Position numbers and translations under genes: made by a program | Origin: Limnephilus marmoratus | Lineage: Eukaryota; Arthropoda; Insecta; Trichoptera; Limnephilidae | Reading direction: 5' to 3' | Length of the DNA stretch: 64,000 bases | Assembly: GCA_917880885.1 (NCBI GenBank) | Contig: OU862910.1 | Location: forward strand, 13,714,710 to 13,778,709 | Shown: positions 22,112-34,560 of the stretch, piece after piece | How positions within the stretch are numbered: the first letter of the stretch is position 1 | How the letters are laid out: each line of letters opens with the position of its first letter | Notes under the pieces: model-generated | The model's database searches: none | What the model saw: only the letters and a program-made list of their open reading frames with translations | What the model was told of the DNA's origin: nothing

Positions 22112-22967
22112 CTAGCTGACCCGAAGAACTTCGTACCGCCTCAGAATCAATAACTGTTGAATTAAATTCTGTTTTTTTTTTATTAAGTAAAATATTGCAC
22201 ATTGAGGCAATCATCAATGCTCAACTGTCCGTGTTTTGTTTTTGTCAGAATCAGAGATGGCATTGTGTACGGATTTATATTTTTTGTGATTTTCTTACTT
22301 TTCCACTTACTTACGGGAATTTGAGAGGCGAATATGGGTGCCGCCGCCCGGGGAACCATTAATTGGATAACCAACACCTCTGTCATACGTCACCCATAGG
22401 TCACCCCAAGTGGTTCGCTACGTTTGATGATTTACCCGGGTTCATGGGGTGCGCATCCCCTAAGATGACATAGGTCCCGAGGAAAATTATTTTCCTCTGA
22501 TCCTCCTGTGTGGAGCTATGTAAAAAAATGCATTTATTATAATTTTAGTATCTTTCTTTGGATGGGTGCAGACATACGTTTACCGTTTTTTCTCATTTTC
22601 CACTACTGACATTTAGTGTGTAAGAAAGAGAGGCAGCATTATATGTTTAAAAACAAAAGCAAAACAATAAGCGCATTGACATTTGACGTTTTTGAATTAT
22701 TGGAATTCACGCAAACTTCAATATTATACCTATAACACAATATTGCTGCAGCTCTTTCAAAAGATGAAAATTCGTTCCATACAAAATGTATGAGGAAATG
22801 AATTTTCTTCATAACTTTCTTTTTCGTGAATTTTTGCAATGTTTCAATAGTTATTCTGTTATCCGGGGCGGAGACAAATCCAATAAATCAAAGATCATCA
22901 AAATCGGTCCAGCCGTTCTCGAGTTATAAATAGTGTAACTAACCCGACTTTGTTTTATATATTAAGA
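22112..22967 (-). mobile_element. Helitron-like non-autonomous repeat
   Basis: On the minus strand it starts TCTTAATATATAAAAC and ends CGGGTCAGCTAG followed by T, resembling the 5'-TC...CTAG-3' ends of insect Helitron-type elements inserted between A and T. A small hairpin CGAAGTTCTTCG lies 10-20 nt before the end. The 5' region has AACGGCTGGACCGATTTTGA, a phrase common in insect repeats of this kind. No Rep/helicase is encoded. A LINE tail fragment (22340-22525) lies inside. Confidence 0.55.
22340..22525 (+). repeat. LINE 3'-tail fragment nested in Helitron-like repeat
   Basis: Contains CACCCCAAGTGGTTCGCTAC, GGGTTCATGGGGTG and then the degenerate hairpin end GACATAGGTCCCGAGG...CCTGTGTGGAG. 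It matches, in opposite orientation, 57956-58270 and 48922-50350, and shares its last 60 bp with the LINE ending at 5411. Confidence 0.7.
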
Positions 22968-23577
22968 CTGAAAACATTTGATACAAGAAAATTAGTTTTA
23001 CCCACACAGAATTCAGCCAAACAATAAAGTCATGGTTATATGCATAGTGGATAATAATAGTTTGGATAATCTACAACGAGTGTCGGGGAAAAGCTGCAGT
23101 ACTTAGTGAGAAGAACTCGACATGAAAAAAAATAGCTCATAACTTAATTTGATTTTACACACTTACCTAACATTTAGAAAAGTAAATATGTTTACATATA
23201 CATAAATTATAAAACAAATGCAAGTAAAAACACTGTACGTGTGTTGGTGATATGACAAAAATTACTGATAAGATAAAAATATATTTTTTAAATAAAATAA
23301 AATACTAAAATATATTTAAAAAATTGGGTTTGCGCATCATATAAGTGGTTTATACAAAGTTTAATTATTTCATTTTTCTATAATGGATAAACACAAAGTA
23401 ATAGCTACATTCAAAAATATAAAAAAGTTAAAAAAATAATAAAAAAATACTAAAATATAACATCAAAAAAATGAAAAATGGAACATGAAGGTTTACAAAT
23501 AGTTTGTAGGAAGAGCATTTCAACATCTTAGTCATTCTGCCTTAATTTTAATTATTTTATGTTATTTGATAAATTAT
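22968..23577. other. No gene recognised
   Basis: Very AT-rich, with several short A/T runs and no recognisable feature. Confidence 0.5.
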
Positions 23578-23690
23578 TTTTCCTGGATCCCGGATTCGAG
23601 ACGATGTGACCGCATCTTTTTCTGATTTTTCTGTTTTCAGATTTTTTATTGAGTTTCGCTAATATTGTCTTAATATAATTAAATGGCACA
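23578..23690 (+). repeat. SINE fragment (tRNA-like head mostly lost)
   Basis: Shares with 24001-24090 the series TCCTGGA..C...GATTCGA, TGTGACCGCATCTTTTTCTG, TTTTCAGATTTT and CGCTAATATTGTCTT. Only the B-box end of the tRNA-like head is present. Confidence 0.65.
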
Positions 23691-23950
23691 ATTTGAGGTT
23701 CTACTCCAAATTAATATTCATTCAAATATTCGTCTTGCAGAAAAGTCATTAGATGTCGCTTATTAAAAATAAAAATGGATACAAATTTATCCAAGACCTA
23801 TCTACTCACTTAGCTTTTAGTTCGGGTTTGAATCTTGCAAACATACATTTCGACGAATCATCAGCTAATAAAAATATGGGTTAAGAAAATGAAGATAATG
23901 TTGGTCCTTAGTCGAAGTATGATACAGCTAAATATGACTGAATCGGTTAG

Positions 23951-24104
23951 GGACGCGTCATTAGCTCAGTCGGGAAAGTTGCGCCCCGGCAAAGCGAAGG
24001 TCCTGGAATCGAATCCCAGATGTGACCGTATCTTTTTCTGTTTTCAGATTTTCGATCGATTGTCGCTAATATTGTCTTCATTTAATAAAATTTTATAATT
24101 AATT
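23951..24104 (+). repeat. tRNA-derived SINE
   Basis: Starts with a tRNA-like head: A-box-like TAGCTCAGTCGG (23962-23973) and B-box-like GGAATCGAATCCC (24005-24017), spaced as in a tRNA gene, so it could have an internal pol III promoter. The body TGTGACCGTATCTTTTTCTG...CGCTAATATTGTCTT is shared with the fragment at 23578. It ends in an AT-rich stretch where Copia B inserted. Confidence 0.7.
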
Positions 24105-24289
24105 TGTGATTGTTATAAATGAAATCCTCCAGTTTATGCAGTAATAATGTTAACTCTTTATTCACCATTGGAAACGTACACAAGAGAGTAATAGACAAGG
24201 GAGTACATTGCGTATTGACAACTTAACAATATTAACAGCTACGTTGTAGCCAACCTAAGATTCACGATTTACATTGTCATATTCTAACA
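24105..24289 (-). repeat. Copia B 3' LTR
   Basis: 185 bp, TGTGATTG...TCTAACA on the plus strand. It is next to the polypurine tract, which makes it the 3' LTR of the minus-strand element. Confidence 0.92.
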
Positions 24290-24298
24290 CCCCTTCTC
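24290..24298 (-). other. Copia B polypurine tract
   Basis: On the minus strand GAGAAGGGG lies directly before the 3' LTR, the position where plus-strand DNA synthesis is primed. Confidence 0.8.
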
Positions 24299-24342
24299 AA
24301 TGTAAATACGGTTAAACTAATAATAATTAATTCCTTTTTTTT

Positions 24343-24763
24343 TTAACATGTGACAAAAGTTGAGCTCATGACACCACACTTATTTAAATGTTTTACAATC
24401 AACTCTCTGCTTAAAGCTTTTGTTAATATGTCTGCTGGTTGCATATTTGTGTTAATATATCTAACACAAATCTTATTTTCTCTAACTAATTCCTTAACAA
24501 AATGGTAGCAAATATCTACATGTTTTAATCGCTTTATAGCATCTGCATTTGCATTTATTAATGCCGACTGATTGTCACAAAATAAATTTACAGGACAAAC
24601 ATTTTTAATATCCAGTTCAGTTAGCAGATTTATAATCCATGACACTTCACTAGCAGTCATGCTCATAGATACATATTCTGATTCTGTGGATGACAAAGAA
24701 ACAGAAGCCTGCTTCTTTGAACTCCATACGACGAGACAATTATAAATCAAAATTATATATCAA
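24343..24763 (-). pseudogene. Copia B pol, RNase H part
   Basis: Encodes NCLVVWSSKKQASVSLSSTE, then FCDNQSALINAN and ADILTKAL, the conserved C-terminus of Copia RNase H, ending at a stop at 24343-24345. It continues the RT frame of 26765-28270 across the nested LINE: the DRKSTS motif there and this segment join through a GY-type stretch in which the glycine codon has become TGA. RNase H degrades the RNA strand during reverse transcription. Confidence 0.88.
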
Positions 24764-24789
24764 AATTTATATAATTTTGATTTATAATT
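24738..24789. repeat. Perfect 22-bp inverted repeat at LINE 5' junction
   Basis: Arms 24738-24759 and 24768-24789 are perfect reverse complements separated by 8 bp. The left arm is Copia target sequence and the right arm is the first DNA of the inserted LINE, so flanking target DNA appears to have been copied in reverse at the junction. Confidence 0.85.
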
Positions 24790-26758
24790 TATCAAAATTT
24801 GAAACAACCTCAGAAAGTGAAGTTTTAAAAATAATAGAAGGCATGAAAGGAGGTTCGTCTCCCGGATTTGACCTTATTACAGTACATTTTCTAAAATCCA
24901 TGAAAATTCATTTGGTAAAACCAATTACTCATTTGATAAACTTAAGTTTAACAGAGGGAATATTTCCGACAAACTATAAAAATACAATTATTTCACCTAT
25001 TTATAAATCTGGAGATCCTCAACAAGTAACTAACTACCGCCCAATTTGTCTAATCTCAAACATTGGAAAGATTTTTGAAAAAATTGTGAAAAACCAATTG
25101 GTCGGTTTCCTAGAAAGTAATAAAATTCTTCACCAAAACCAATTTGGTTTTATAAAGTCACTCAGCACACAAGATGCTATTGCTAATGTAACCTCATACA
25201 TCAATGAATCATTGGATAAAGGTGAAAAATGTGCCGGTATATTTATTGATCTCAGAAAAGCTTTTGATAGTATATCCCATGAGATTCTACTAAAAAAACT
25301 AAACAATATAGGTATAAAAGACAATGCAATTAAATGGATTTCGAACTACCTAAAAAATCGACCGCAAGTCGTAAAAATAAATCAGATTAATAGCGATAAA
25401 GAAATATCAGACTTTGGAATCCCTCAAGGTACAGTAATCGGACCAATCCTTTTCACCATATATGTTAATGACATTTTTTTTCAAGCACTACATGGCCAAA
25501 TTACTTCATACGCCGATGATACGGTACTAATAATTAGCGATAAAACTTGGGAAAAAGTAACATTTAAAGCCACCGAAGACATAAATACTTTAAAGAATTT
25601 CTTCGACGTAAATTTACTATCACTAAATGGTGATAAAACATTTGTAATTCCATTTGCAATACACAAAAATGATACCCCTAAAAACATTGACATCATCATC
25701 CATGATAATTCCAAAACACATAGTAAAAATTATTGTATCCAAAACTGCACAATATTAAAAACAACAAACACAATCAAATATTTAGGAGTCATTATCGATA
25801 AAAATTTGAAATGGAAGGAACAAATTTGTCAAGTTGTAAAAAAAATTAGAAAATTGATTTATATATTTTTAAGAATCAGAAATTTTTTATCTGTAAAAAA
25901 CTTATATCTAATATATTACGCTTTGGTTCAATCAACTTTACAATATGCTATCATTAGCTGGGGATCCGCATACAAAACTAATCTTTCCCCAATTGAAGTT
26001 GTGCAGAGGCTAATAATTAAAATCATATTAAAAAAACCTTCTGACTACCCAACGGATCAATTATTTAAGGAATTTCAAGTACCATCTTTCAAAGATCTAT
26101 ACAATAGAAATGCATTGATTCAAATTATAAAAGAAAAAGAAAAATATCAATTTATAACTGACAACCGTACTAGACATAAATATATTTTTTCATGCCCAAA
26201 ATTAAACACTTCCTTTGCACAAAATTATTATACTTATCAAGGAAGACTTATTTTCAACCGATTACCGGATGAAATTAGAAAAATTAATGATAAAATCCAA
26301 TTAATAAACACTGTAAAAAAATATTTTAAAGATTATCTCAAAAAAAAAAAAACAGTTTCCGACTAATCTAATCTACTTATAACTCAGTTTCCAAGTGATA
26401 CTCCATTCTTCAAATAAGTTAAATTTTGTATTGTTTTTAGCAACTAATTAGGTACAATAATTCTGGACACATTATCCAAATAGTAAAATTGTTTTGATAG
26501 TAGATAAATACTTATAATTACATATCACCGAACTTACAACTTATTGTTTTTTACATTCACATTGTAATTTAAGAACTTAAATATAGCATTAAAAAATGTA
26601 CACTACTCTTCCAGACATAAGCTAACGCTTCCATGGAAGAGTGGTATTAACATATTTGAATATGAACATGTAAGCAAATTAACACATCATCTAAATGTAC
26701 ATTATATTTTATATGCTATAATCAATAAACGTTTGATATTAAAAAAAAAAAAAAAAAA
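24764..26758 (+). mobile_element. 5'-truncated LINE nested in Copia B
   Basis: 1995 bp on the plus strand, flanked by the duplication ATATCAA (24757-24763 and 26758-26764, the first A of the right copy being shared with the A tail). It ends in an 18-nt poly-A run (26741-26758). The 3' UTR has a stem-loop with arms ACTCTTCCA (26605-26613) and TGGAAGAGT (26634-26642). Its first bases are an inverted copy of the adjacent Copia sequence (see the separate entry). Confidence 0.9.
24790..26366 (+). CDS. LINE reverse transcriptase (partial ORF2)
   Basis: Open frame of more than 520 codons with RT motifs in order: SSPGFDLITVHFLK, NYRPICLISNIGKIFEK, NQFGFIKSLSTQDAI, IDLRKAFDSISHEILL with the first catalytic Asp, FGIPQGTVIGP, and SYADDTVLII with the DD pair. 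The C-terminal tail includes IKYLGVIIDKNLKW, LQYAIISWGSAYKTN and a lysine-rich end. No endonuclease remains. The SPGFD and IPQGTVIGP variants separate it from the other LINEs in the window. The true start is lost; the frame extends back into Copia DNA only by chance. Confidence 0.87.
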
Positions 26759-26764
26759 TATCAA

Positions 26765-28270
26765 GAAGTGGATTTTCTGTCCTTGACATCACCACCCCAG
26801 TCAGCGTCGCAATACCCTTCCAAAATCATTTCATTACATTTATAAATTAACTTAAAATTCAGACTATACATTACATATCTTAACACTCTCTTTAATGCAC
26901 TTAATAGCTCATTGTTAGCACAGGTTTGATACCTACTTAACATAGACACCGGAAAACATAAATCAGGCCTGGTACCTGATGCAGCATACATTAGACATCC
27001 TATCATTTGTCTGCACAGATTCTGAATACTTTTGTCTACATCAATACTGTCTTTTAAAAATATTTTAGTGTTAAAATTAGGGTCCATAGGGGTTGACATA
27101 GGCTTACAATTTTGCATGTTGAATCTTTTTAAAACATTTTCCAAATATTCTCTTTGATCTAGTTCTGTAATACCCGTTTTCAAATTTTGTTTTACATTTA
27201 TACCTGGGAAATTTGATATTAGCCCCAAGTCCTTCATTTTAAACTCTTTACATAATATACCCTTAAATTCAGAAATATCTTTCTCATTTGTACCAAAAAT
27301 TAAAATATCATCGACATAAAGTAAAATAAACATTTTCTCATTTCCATAATACCTTAAATATAAACATGAGTCACAGTAAGACTTAACAAAACCCTCTCTA
27401 TTTACTACAGAATTGAATTTTATGTTCCAACACTTTGGGGAACTCTTTAAACCGTAGAGTGATTTATTTAGTTTTAAAATATTATTTCCCTCAGAATAAG
27501 CCCCTTCTGGTAATCTAATATAGACTTCTTTGTCTATGTCCCCATACAAAAACGCACCTATTACGTCCATTTGATATATAGGCAAATTTAATTTAGTCGC
27601 TATTGCTACAAAAATTCTAAATGTTGATAATTTAGCCACAGGAGCGTAAATGTCACTTAAATCAAAATAACCATTTTGCTCAAACCCCCTTGCAACTAGC
27701 CTAACCTTATATTGCTTTTCATTACCATTTCCTTTAAGCTTAAAAACCCACTTGTTACTTACAACCTTTTCGTGTGCTGGTGCATTACACAAATCCCAAG
27801 TATTATTCTCTTCTAAAGTTTGTAATTCTCTAATTATTGCCTCTTTCCACCTATTCGCATCGCTTCTTTCCATAGCTTCTTTGTATGTCACTGGCTCATT
27901 TGCTTCACTTAAAACATTTTGACATTGATAGAATGTTGTCGGTTTCCTCACTCGCTTGCTTCTTTCATTTTGAGGTACCAATGTTTTATCTAAGTCTGAT
28001 AGTTCATCACTGCATGGCTCGTATTCAGTTTGGCTTTCACTTTCGCATAAAGAACTGTTTTCACTGAGACTTGTACGACTGTCATTTTGGGTAACTTAAG
28101 TTTCCTCACATTCAGCAACCTTTTGTTCTTCCACTGTTTCTTCTGACCCCAACAAACTTTGAGTATTCAGGTCCGACACAACCTTATTTTCCTCTGATTC
28201 CTCATGACTTAAGAAAATGACATCTCTCTTTACATTATCCGATACCACCTCATTTTCTTCTGTTTCCTCT
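26765..28270 (-). pseudogene. Copia B pol, reverse transcriptase part
   Basis: Copia RT (RVT_2 type): WKEAIIRELQTLEENNTWDL, VFKLKGNG, YAPVAKLSTFRIFVAIA, YQMDVIGAFLYGDI with the first catalytic Asp, LNKSLYGLKSSPKCWN, LLYVDDILIFG with the DD pair, and YCDADWGGDVKDRKSTS at the LINE junction. The linker upstream carries an in-frame TAA at 28096-28098 and a 66-bp tandem duplication. The segment stops at 28270 where the giant-LTR element begins and is continued by 44838-46958. Confidence 0.88.
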
Positions 28271-31200
28271 TGTAATAATTCTCTCTTCCTCCTACATTTA
28301 GATTTAACTCGGTTTAATTTTAAATATATAAAACTCTCCTGGTCATCGGCAAGACAGTTGTGATAATTCTATCTTTCGATGCTGATTTTGATTTCTTTTT
28401 CTACTCCTGGGCACTTGGCACCAGTCGTAATATTTCTCTCTTTTCCCCTTTTAACTTTTAAATATATAAATATTTTTGGAATTCTTTCATCCTTTCAAGT
28501 TTTCTTGAACTTTTCTTTTGGCTCTGATCGATATTTAAATTTTTAAGGCTTTGCATGTGTGTAGTAGGGATGGAAAATTCCTTCCCTACGTCACACAAGC
28601 CTTCATGAAAATTGGACCCTTATTTTCTTTGATAACTACAGAAAGCTACTTAAAGCTCCCTTGCACTATATACCTTTAGAGATATATGTACTTAACTAAT
28701 TAATACGTTATTTACGACCTTGAACGTAAATATTTTCGTATTTATGTTGTAATTAAACTCCATCAAACGTTGTGTAATATATTTGATTTATGATATGGGA
28801 CTTTAATTACTTTCATTCTTTGTGGTAACTTCTTGATTCTAGTCAGAGCGTTGGGTTTCAAACTGTATTGGTCTCTCCCTTGCAAATCTAACTTTAAATA
28901 CTTTCTCTAAATGAGCTAACTTTCCTCCGTCGTTTATTATGTTTTCCTACATCCTAACGAACTCGTAAATAACCTGTACTAATCGAAATCACGCATGTTT
29001 AATTGAACAGAAAATTAAGTATGACTCAAATGGTTAATTGTTAGTAAATTTGATTATGATTGTTTTGTATCTGCTTGTCATCTCTCCAATCCGATTCAGC
29101 TGCTATAAGGTACATATAAAGATGGGTTTAGTAGGTTAATGTAATTAATAGATTGCATATTAGACGAACTCAGAATACCCTTTTTCTGCCGAAAATTTGG
29201 CTCCTATCCTCCTGCAAGTTAACAGGATGGTCAAAGATCAACTAGAACTTCGCACAGTCAGCCTACGCGATTTTCCAGAGGGTCTTAGTACCTTGTTCTG
29301 TCAATCTTCCATGTCGTCGTGTACTCTATTCAGGCCTTTCCTCGAGTCCCGAAACCCCCAAATTCCATCTCCTCCAAGGTCTACTATTTACTTAGGGCGA
29401 ACCGGTTTCGTCCTATATGCAATCATATACTCACGGTGTTTTGCAGAGTTACGGGTCGTGAATCCTCCCTCCACGTACAAGAGATGATGTGAGAGTAACT
29501 CTGTCGAGTCTAAAACGCTAATTGTAAGCGGGTCCACATCAACCAGTGTACAGTACATAAAAAGATATATATGTAAACATACGTTTGGGTAGGATTATAA
29601 CTCACAATATAAAACTAGCTAGTCTTATATTCCGAGCTCGGATCCCTCTCATAGAATTCTGCGAAATTCTAAGTTTGGTAACCGAATATATACATATTAA
29701 AAGTGGGTGATATTAATAGATACTAGTATAATAAGCAATTATCTGGCGATATGTTCTGGAGATTCGCCAAAACTCCAAGCTTTTGATTGATTTGGTTGAC
29801 AATTTTCTTTAAGAGATTGCCATCTCTATTATGTGTTTGGTTAATGGTCCTTGATTTTTTTAAGGAGCGACCACTGCCTCCTATTGTTGAACTGTTTTCT
29901 AAATTTTCCCCCAAGGTTCAACTTTTGGTAAAATTTTTACTCTCCCGTGATTTTTCAACTGCTTCATGTAAATTATTTATACCTGTAAGAACAATTATTT
30001 CATAAATTTTCCCCGAATTTTTCATGTAGTCCTTCAATAATCTTTTATCTGACTATCCCGTGATTTTCAAATGTTTGATGTACCTATTAGCTACCTAGGA
30101 GAGTAGTTAATCCATAAAATTTTTCTCAAATGTTCAATGATACTCTTCAAGTTCTTTTATTTGACTATCCCGTGATTTTTCAAATGTTTGATGTACCTTT
30201 TAGCTACCTAGGAGAGTAGTTAATCCATAAATTTTTTTTTCTCAAATGTTCAATGATACTCTTCAAGTTCTTTTATTTGACTATGCCGTGATTTTTCAAA
30301 TGTTTGATGTACCTTTCATTTGTTTAGCTTATAATAAATCTAATTATTTTCAAATTGTTCAATCCTAAAATATCTCTTCAAGTTCAAATTAAAGATTGTG
30401 TTTAACCCCTTTTTTTATATATATAATTGCGCAACGTTATGGTGTTGCCCTATCCTAAGATTGACATCTTCCTAAAGCATTCAACACAGTGCCCTACTGA
30501 CCGAGTTGTTTTATAAACAATTTTAGTTATGTCAACATTCCCACTGGCCTCGTGACCTAGATCCAAGAACGCGTGACATTTGTTTACCTTTAAAACATTC
30601 CGAATTCAATAATGGTAATTTCTTTTTTTTGCAATTGCCCTTAACCTGATCCCAAATAAATATAGTTATAATTTACATATTTATGTCTCGATACATAAAT
30701 ACACAGATATATATAATTTTATTATAGTTGAGGTAAATTCTAATTTCATAACTCATTTTTTTTTGATCATTTTATATTAGCTGAAGTTATAATAAATAGT
30801 ATATATACTAAATAAATACAAAACTTTGACTTGGAAATTTGTCAAACACATAACTATTTTAAATAGTTACGGATAAATGCAAAGATAGGCATTCGAAATC
30901 GAAACCTTTACTTTTAATATAAGTGTTTTTCTTTTTGATTAAACTTTCTTGGAATATATATATATACATATATATATAAATATATCTATTTTATATATAT
31001 AATATTTTAATATAGGTACATATCACATATTAAGCAAATAATATTTTGTTATAATAATATAAAATTTTATACCGACGATCAGCTGCCCTCTGCCTCGTTC
31101 ATGTCTCTAGAAATTTTTATACTTTGTAAGGACTTACCCCAAAAGGTCCACTCCTGTCGGGTTCAACACGACAAACCTTTTATATTTTTTCTCTCTAATT

Positions 31201-34143
31201 CAGCTATTGTCTAACTAATCCTAGATTAATCATCTTTATTCATTATTTCACTATTGCGTTGACTCTAAACTGAATTAATTGATGATTAATCTTTATCAAT
31301 CAAAATGTATTCCGTTTAAATTATAAATTTTAAGCAACATCCACTTCACGATTATTTACGAAATAAGAAATTTATTATTTTTATTTTTGTTTGTCACCGA
31401 ACCCTTTTTATTTATTTTGTAGTAAGATAACGTTTTACTATTTATTTAAGCTTTCCGAAATAGTTATTATTATTAAGTTATCACAATCTCATTTAACAAC
31501 AACTTAATAATTTGTATTATTTATTCTAAAGTCCATATTTATTATTATTACTTTATCTAACACTAGATTAATCCTGTGATAAATTATTACGTTCGATTTG
31601 CACTTTATTTAAGGAACTATTACTGATATGTTTTTTTTTTTCCAAGTATTAAGTCCTAAAATTTAACTAAACACTGCTTTTAAATTTGCCAAATACAACA
31701 CCACACTTTTCACTAACACAATTTAAATTTATGATTTAATCACTTCACTGAATCTAATTAATTATTATTAATGGTACTAATCTCTTACACTGAATTTAAT
31801 ACCAAACTTTGGACACTTAGAACTTTCTGTTAAAATGCATTTTATCTAACACTAGATTATACTAAGTCCGAAATCACTTCTATTGACTTGACTCCAATTA
31901 TTTCAGAGTCATAAAATTTTTTAACACTTAGACAATTTTTCAATTAATAACCGCTTTAAACGTCACGTCACGTCTCACAAACTTCCGCTTTTCAAAACCC
32001 CCGATGACTAACTAAAAAATCACTAAGTCCTGTCTTTTAAACCCCTTTCAGGATTAGAATGGCCTATCTAAGCTATCTTTGATCCACGAATTTAATCTCT
32101 AACAACTCGAGATTTCATATATCGATTCTGTCATTTTTGTTTAACTGTCGTTAGGTCCACCTTTCATGACTTTGTTCATGCCCTATCTCGTTTAAACATT
32201 TTTCCAGGATCGGACCGGCGATATTACGTCAAAATGCCCCTCATTCCTTTTGTCTGTTGGTCATACAAAATTAGCTCAAATTTCATAATTTTTTTGTTAT
32301 TTTTTTTCTCAATTCGTAAAAGGTCCGTCTTCGATAACTATATTTACGTCTCGATTTTTCCGTACCTATCACAAATCATGATTATCTCCATATCGAAATG
32401 TTTACTATGCAATTTCGAGTTGCAATTTTTATAATTTCCACTCTATCTCACTGCTACTTGTATGAATTTTTCCATTAAAACCCGTATTTTCTCTATTTAC
32501 GTAGTATATCTGAATTTTCCCCTTTCCCCTAGAATTTTCTTGTATTCACAACACTCTTCCTACGAATTTCCTCTTTTATCCTTATGTTGCTTTCCACAAT
32601 TATATGATTTTTTTATATTTCCAGCCGTATTTATTGTTTTCATCGATACTTCTGAATTTTCATGAGTTTTCCTTACGGAATCATCTTTTAATTATTTTTA
32701 TTTTCTTTTCTACTACCCCCCGTTTTGCCTCCGATGTATGTCACCTCTTAGAAAATTTCATTTTCTATATACTACTACTTTTTATGTTATTTTTCACATT
32801 TTTCATAGGAGAAACTTCCACTTCGGTCCTTAAATATATGTCAATTTTTATTACTTCATATGGATCTTCCCCCAAATTCCGTCCCTTTCTCCCCTGAATC
32901 TACATTAATTTAAAATTTGACATCTGTTTATGTCTGGACTTCGATGTACCGACCGATAACTCAGCGTTTATTCGAGGGTAATAAAATCTAATCGTTTTTA
33001 GTTTGAATAAACAGTCCCTATGCCCAATGATAATTTTTATCGTCCAAAAAGCCATTAAAATGGGTTTAATCGCCTAAAACCATGTTCGTTTTCTGGTTGT
33101 TTTAATAACAAAATCACGTGTGGGGTCGTCAACTCAAATAATGTTTACGTCTATCATCAAACTTTCCTATCTTCCATAGTACTTTCGTCAAACAATTGAC
33201 GGAAAACAATTCCTTTTTGTTTAATTTACCTAACGCAATGTAACCAGTATGACCTCCCTATTCCAAATATATAACGATATCTATTTAAACTCGTCTGAAA
33301 ACGCAAAATTAAGTCGAAATCTTATATTGTTCAATAAACACTTCCGTTTAAACGTCCAGTTTTTCCATTAGATTTTCTTTTCAAATCGTTTTTCCTGACG
33401 TGACAAAAGTGACATTCCAAATTTCCAGCGTTTTTCTTCCTTTTAAATGTAAAATGTACGCTTTCCTTTCAATCTGGTCTCCCTGACCCTCTATGTACTC
33501 GTTATACGACTGAATAACCCTACAGTAACTTTTCTTACGTTTTACACGTCTTTTCTTTAATTTTCCTCTTATCATAAATCTCTAGCTATTTTCTTGCCTA
33601 GTTTTTCCAACATAATATGGATTAATTTGTTCGTTAACGGCGGTCGTCAACACCTTCATTGCACTGATTGTTTATCTTAAATCTGGGGTCATTGTATCTA
33701 ATGCACCGGGCGTGAGACCCTGTTTACATTATAGTGTATTGATCTTTCGGTCGGTGACGATATTTTTTTCCATAAATCTCTGATTAATCGCTTAGTTCAA
33801 AGTCCATTCCTTTGTTCAAAATCTGAACACGCCCTCCATTCTGTGATTGGTTTCATTAATTATTTATAGCTTTCTGCTTAGACCTGATTGGCTGTTGATT
33901 TCAACTATTAATTATTACGCTGATTAATGATGATTTCTAGCACCCTCTGTGTTCTTTTCATCAATACTCATCTCAATCTACTTAATTGTAGATCCCTATC
34001 GTCAACAAGAATTCAATTTACTTTGAACCGGTAGATGTCGCAGGTGTGTCTGTTTTATAATTAATTGGTATTTTCTTTTTGAATTAAAGTGGGAAGCTAC
34101 GATATTTTCTTATTTTCACTATTGATTAATGCAATTCATCACA
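28271..34143 (-). repeat. Giant LTR, left copy (3' LTR)
   Basis: 5873 bp, TG...CA ends, AT-rich. No recognisable protein is encoded; short frames (for example 29197-29487 plus, 33381-33575 minus) occur in both copies simply because the copies are nearly identical. It contains a 112-116-bp tandem repeat (30051-30312). By eye there are roughly 15-20 substitutions and a few homopolymer indels against the right copy, implying recent insertion. Confidence 0.88.
30051..30312. repeat. Tandem repeat inside giant LTR (left copy)
   Basis: GACTATCCCGTGATTTT-type units start at 30051, 30163 and 30279 (about 2.3 copies). The same array is at about 40746-41007 in the right LTR. Confidence 0.85.
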
Positions 34144-34156
34144 GTTCCCTCCTCTG
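34144..34156 (-). other. Polypurine tract of giant-LTR element
   Basis: Minus-strand CAGAGGAGGGAAC lies directly against the left LTR. This orients the element on the minus strand, the same strand as its gag ORF. Confidence 0.7.
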
Positions 34157-34203
34157 AACTCAATTTGCTGTGGCTAACGTTGTTTTTTATTTAGGCGTCT
34201 TCT

Positions 34204-34205
<2 letters not shown>

Positions 34206-34277
<72 letters not shown>
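34206..34277 (-). repeat. 72-nt T run (A run on the sense strand)
   Basis: An uninterrupted homopolymer in the interior, about 60 bp from the polypurine tract. On the element's sense strand it is a poly-A stretch upstream of the 3' LTR. Its exact length may be affected by sequencing or assembly. Confidence 0.85.
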
Positions 34278-34278
<1 letters not shown>

Positions 34279-34369
34279 TTAGACACCGAAATTGTGTTCA
34301 AATTTAGGCTAGCTACCTTTCCCTCCCCATGTCGTTATTCCTTATCTCTTCTTCGTATACTATTGCTCC

Positions 34370-34560
34370 CTATCTCCCCTCCTCATTTTGTTATCCCCTA
34401 TCTCCCCTCCTCATTTTGTTATCCCCTATCTCTTCTCCGTATCCTATTGCTCCCTATCTCCCCTCCTCATTTTGTTATCCCCTATCTCTTCTTCGTATCC
34501 TATTACTCCCTATCTCCCCTCCTCATTCTGTTATCCCCTATCTCTTCTCCGTTTTATCGG
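34370..34560 (-). repeat. Polypyrimidine/polypurine tandem repeat
   Basis: Repeats of CCCTATCTCCCCTCCTCATT and CCCTATCTCTTCTCCGTATC alternate with a period near 28 and 56 bp. On the sense strand these are purine-rich blocks resembling the polypurine tract. Confidence 0.8.

Noticed and set aside
29197..29487. 96-codon frame repeated at 39892-40182, conserved at both sites
   Set aside because: Conservation follows from the near identity of the two giant LTR copies. It is on the antisense strand of the element and has no domain.
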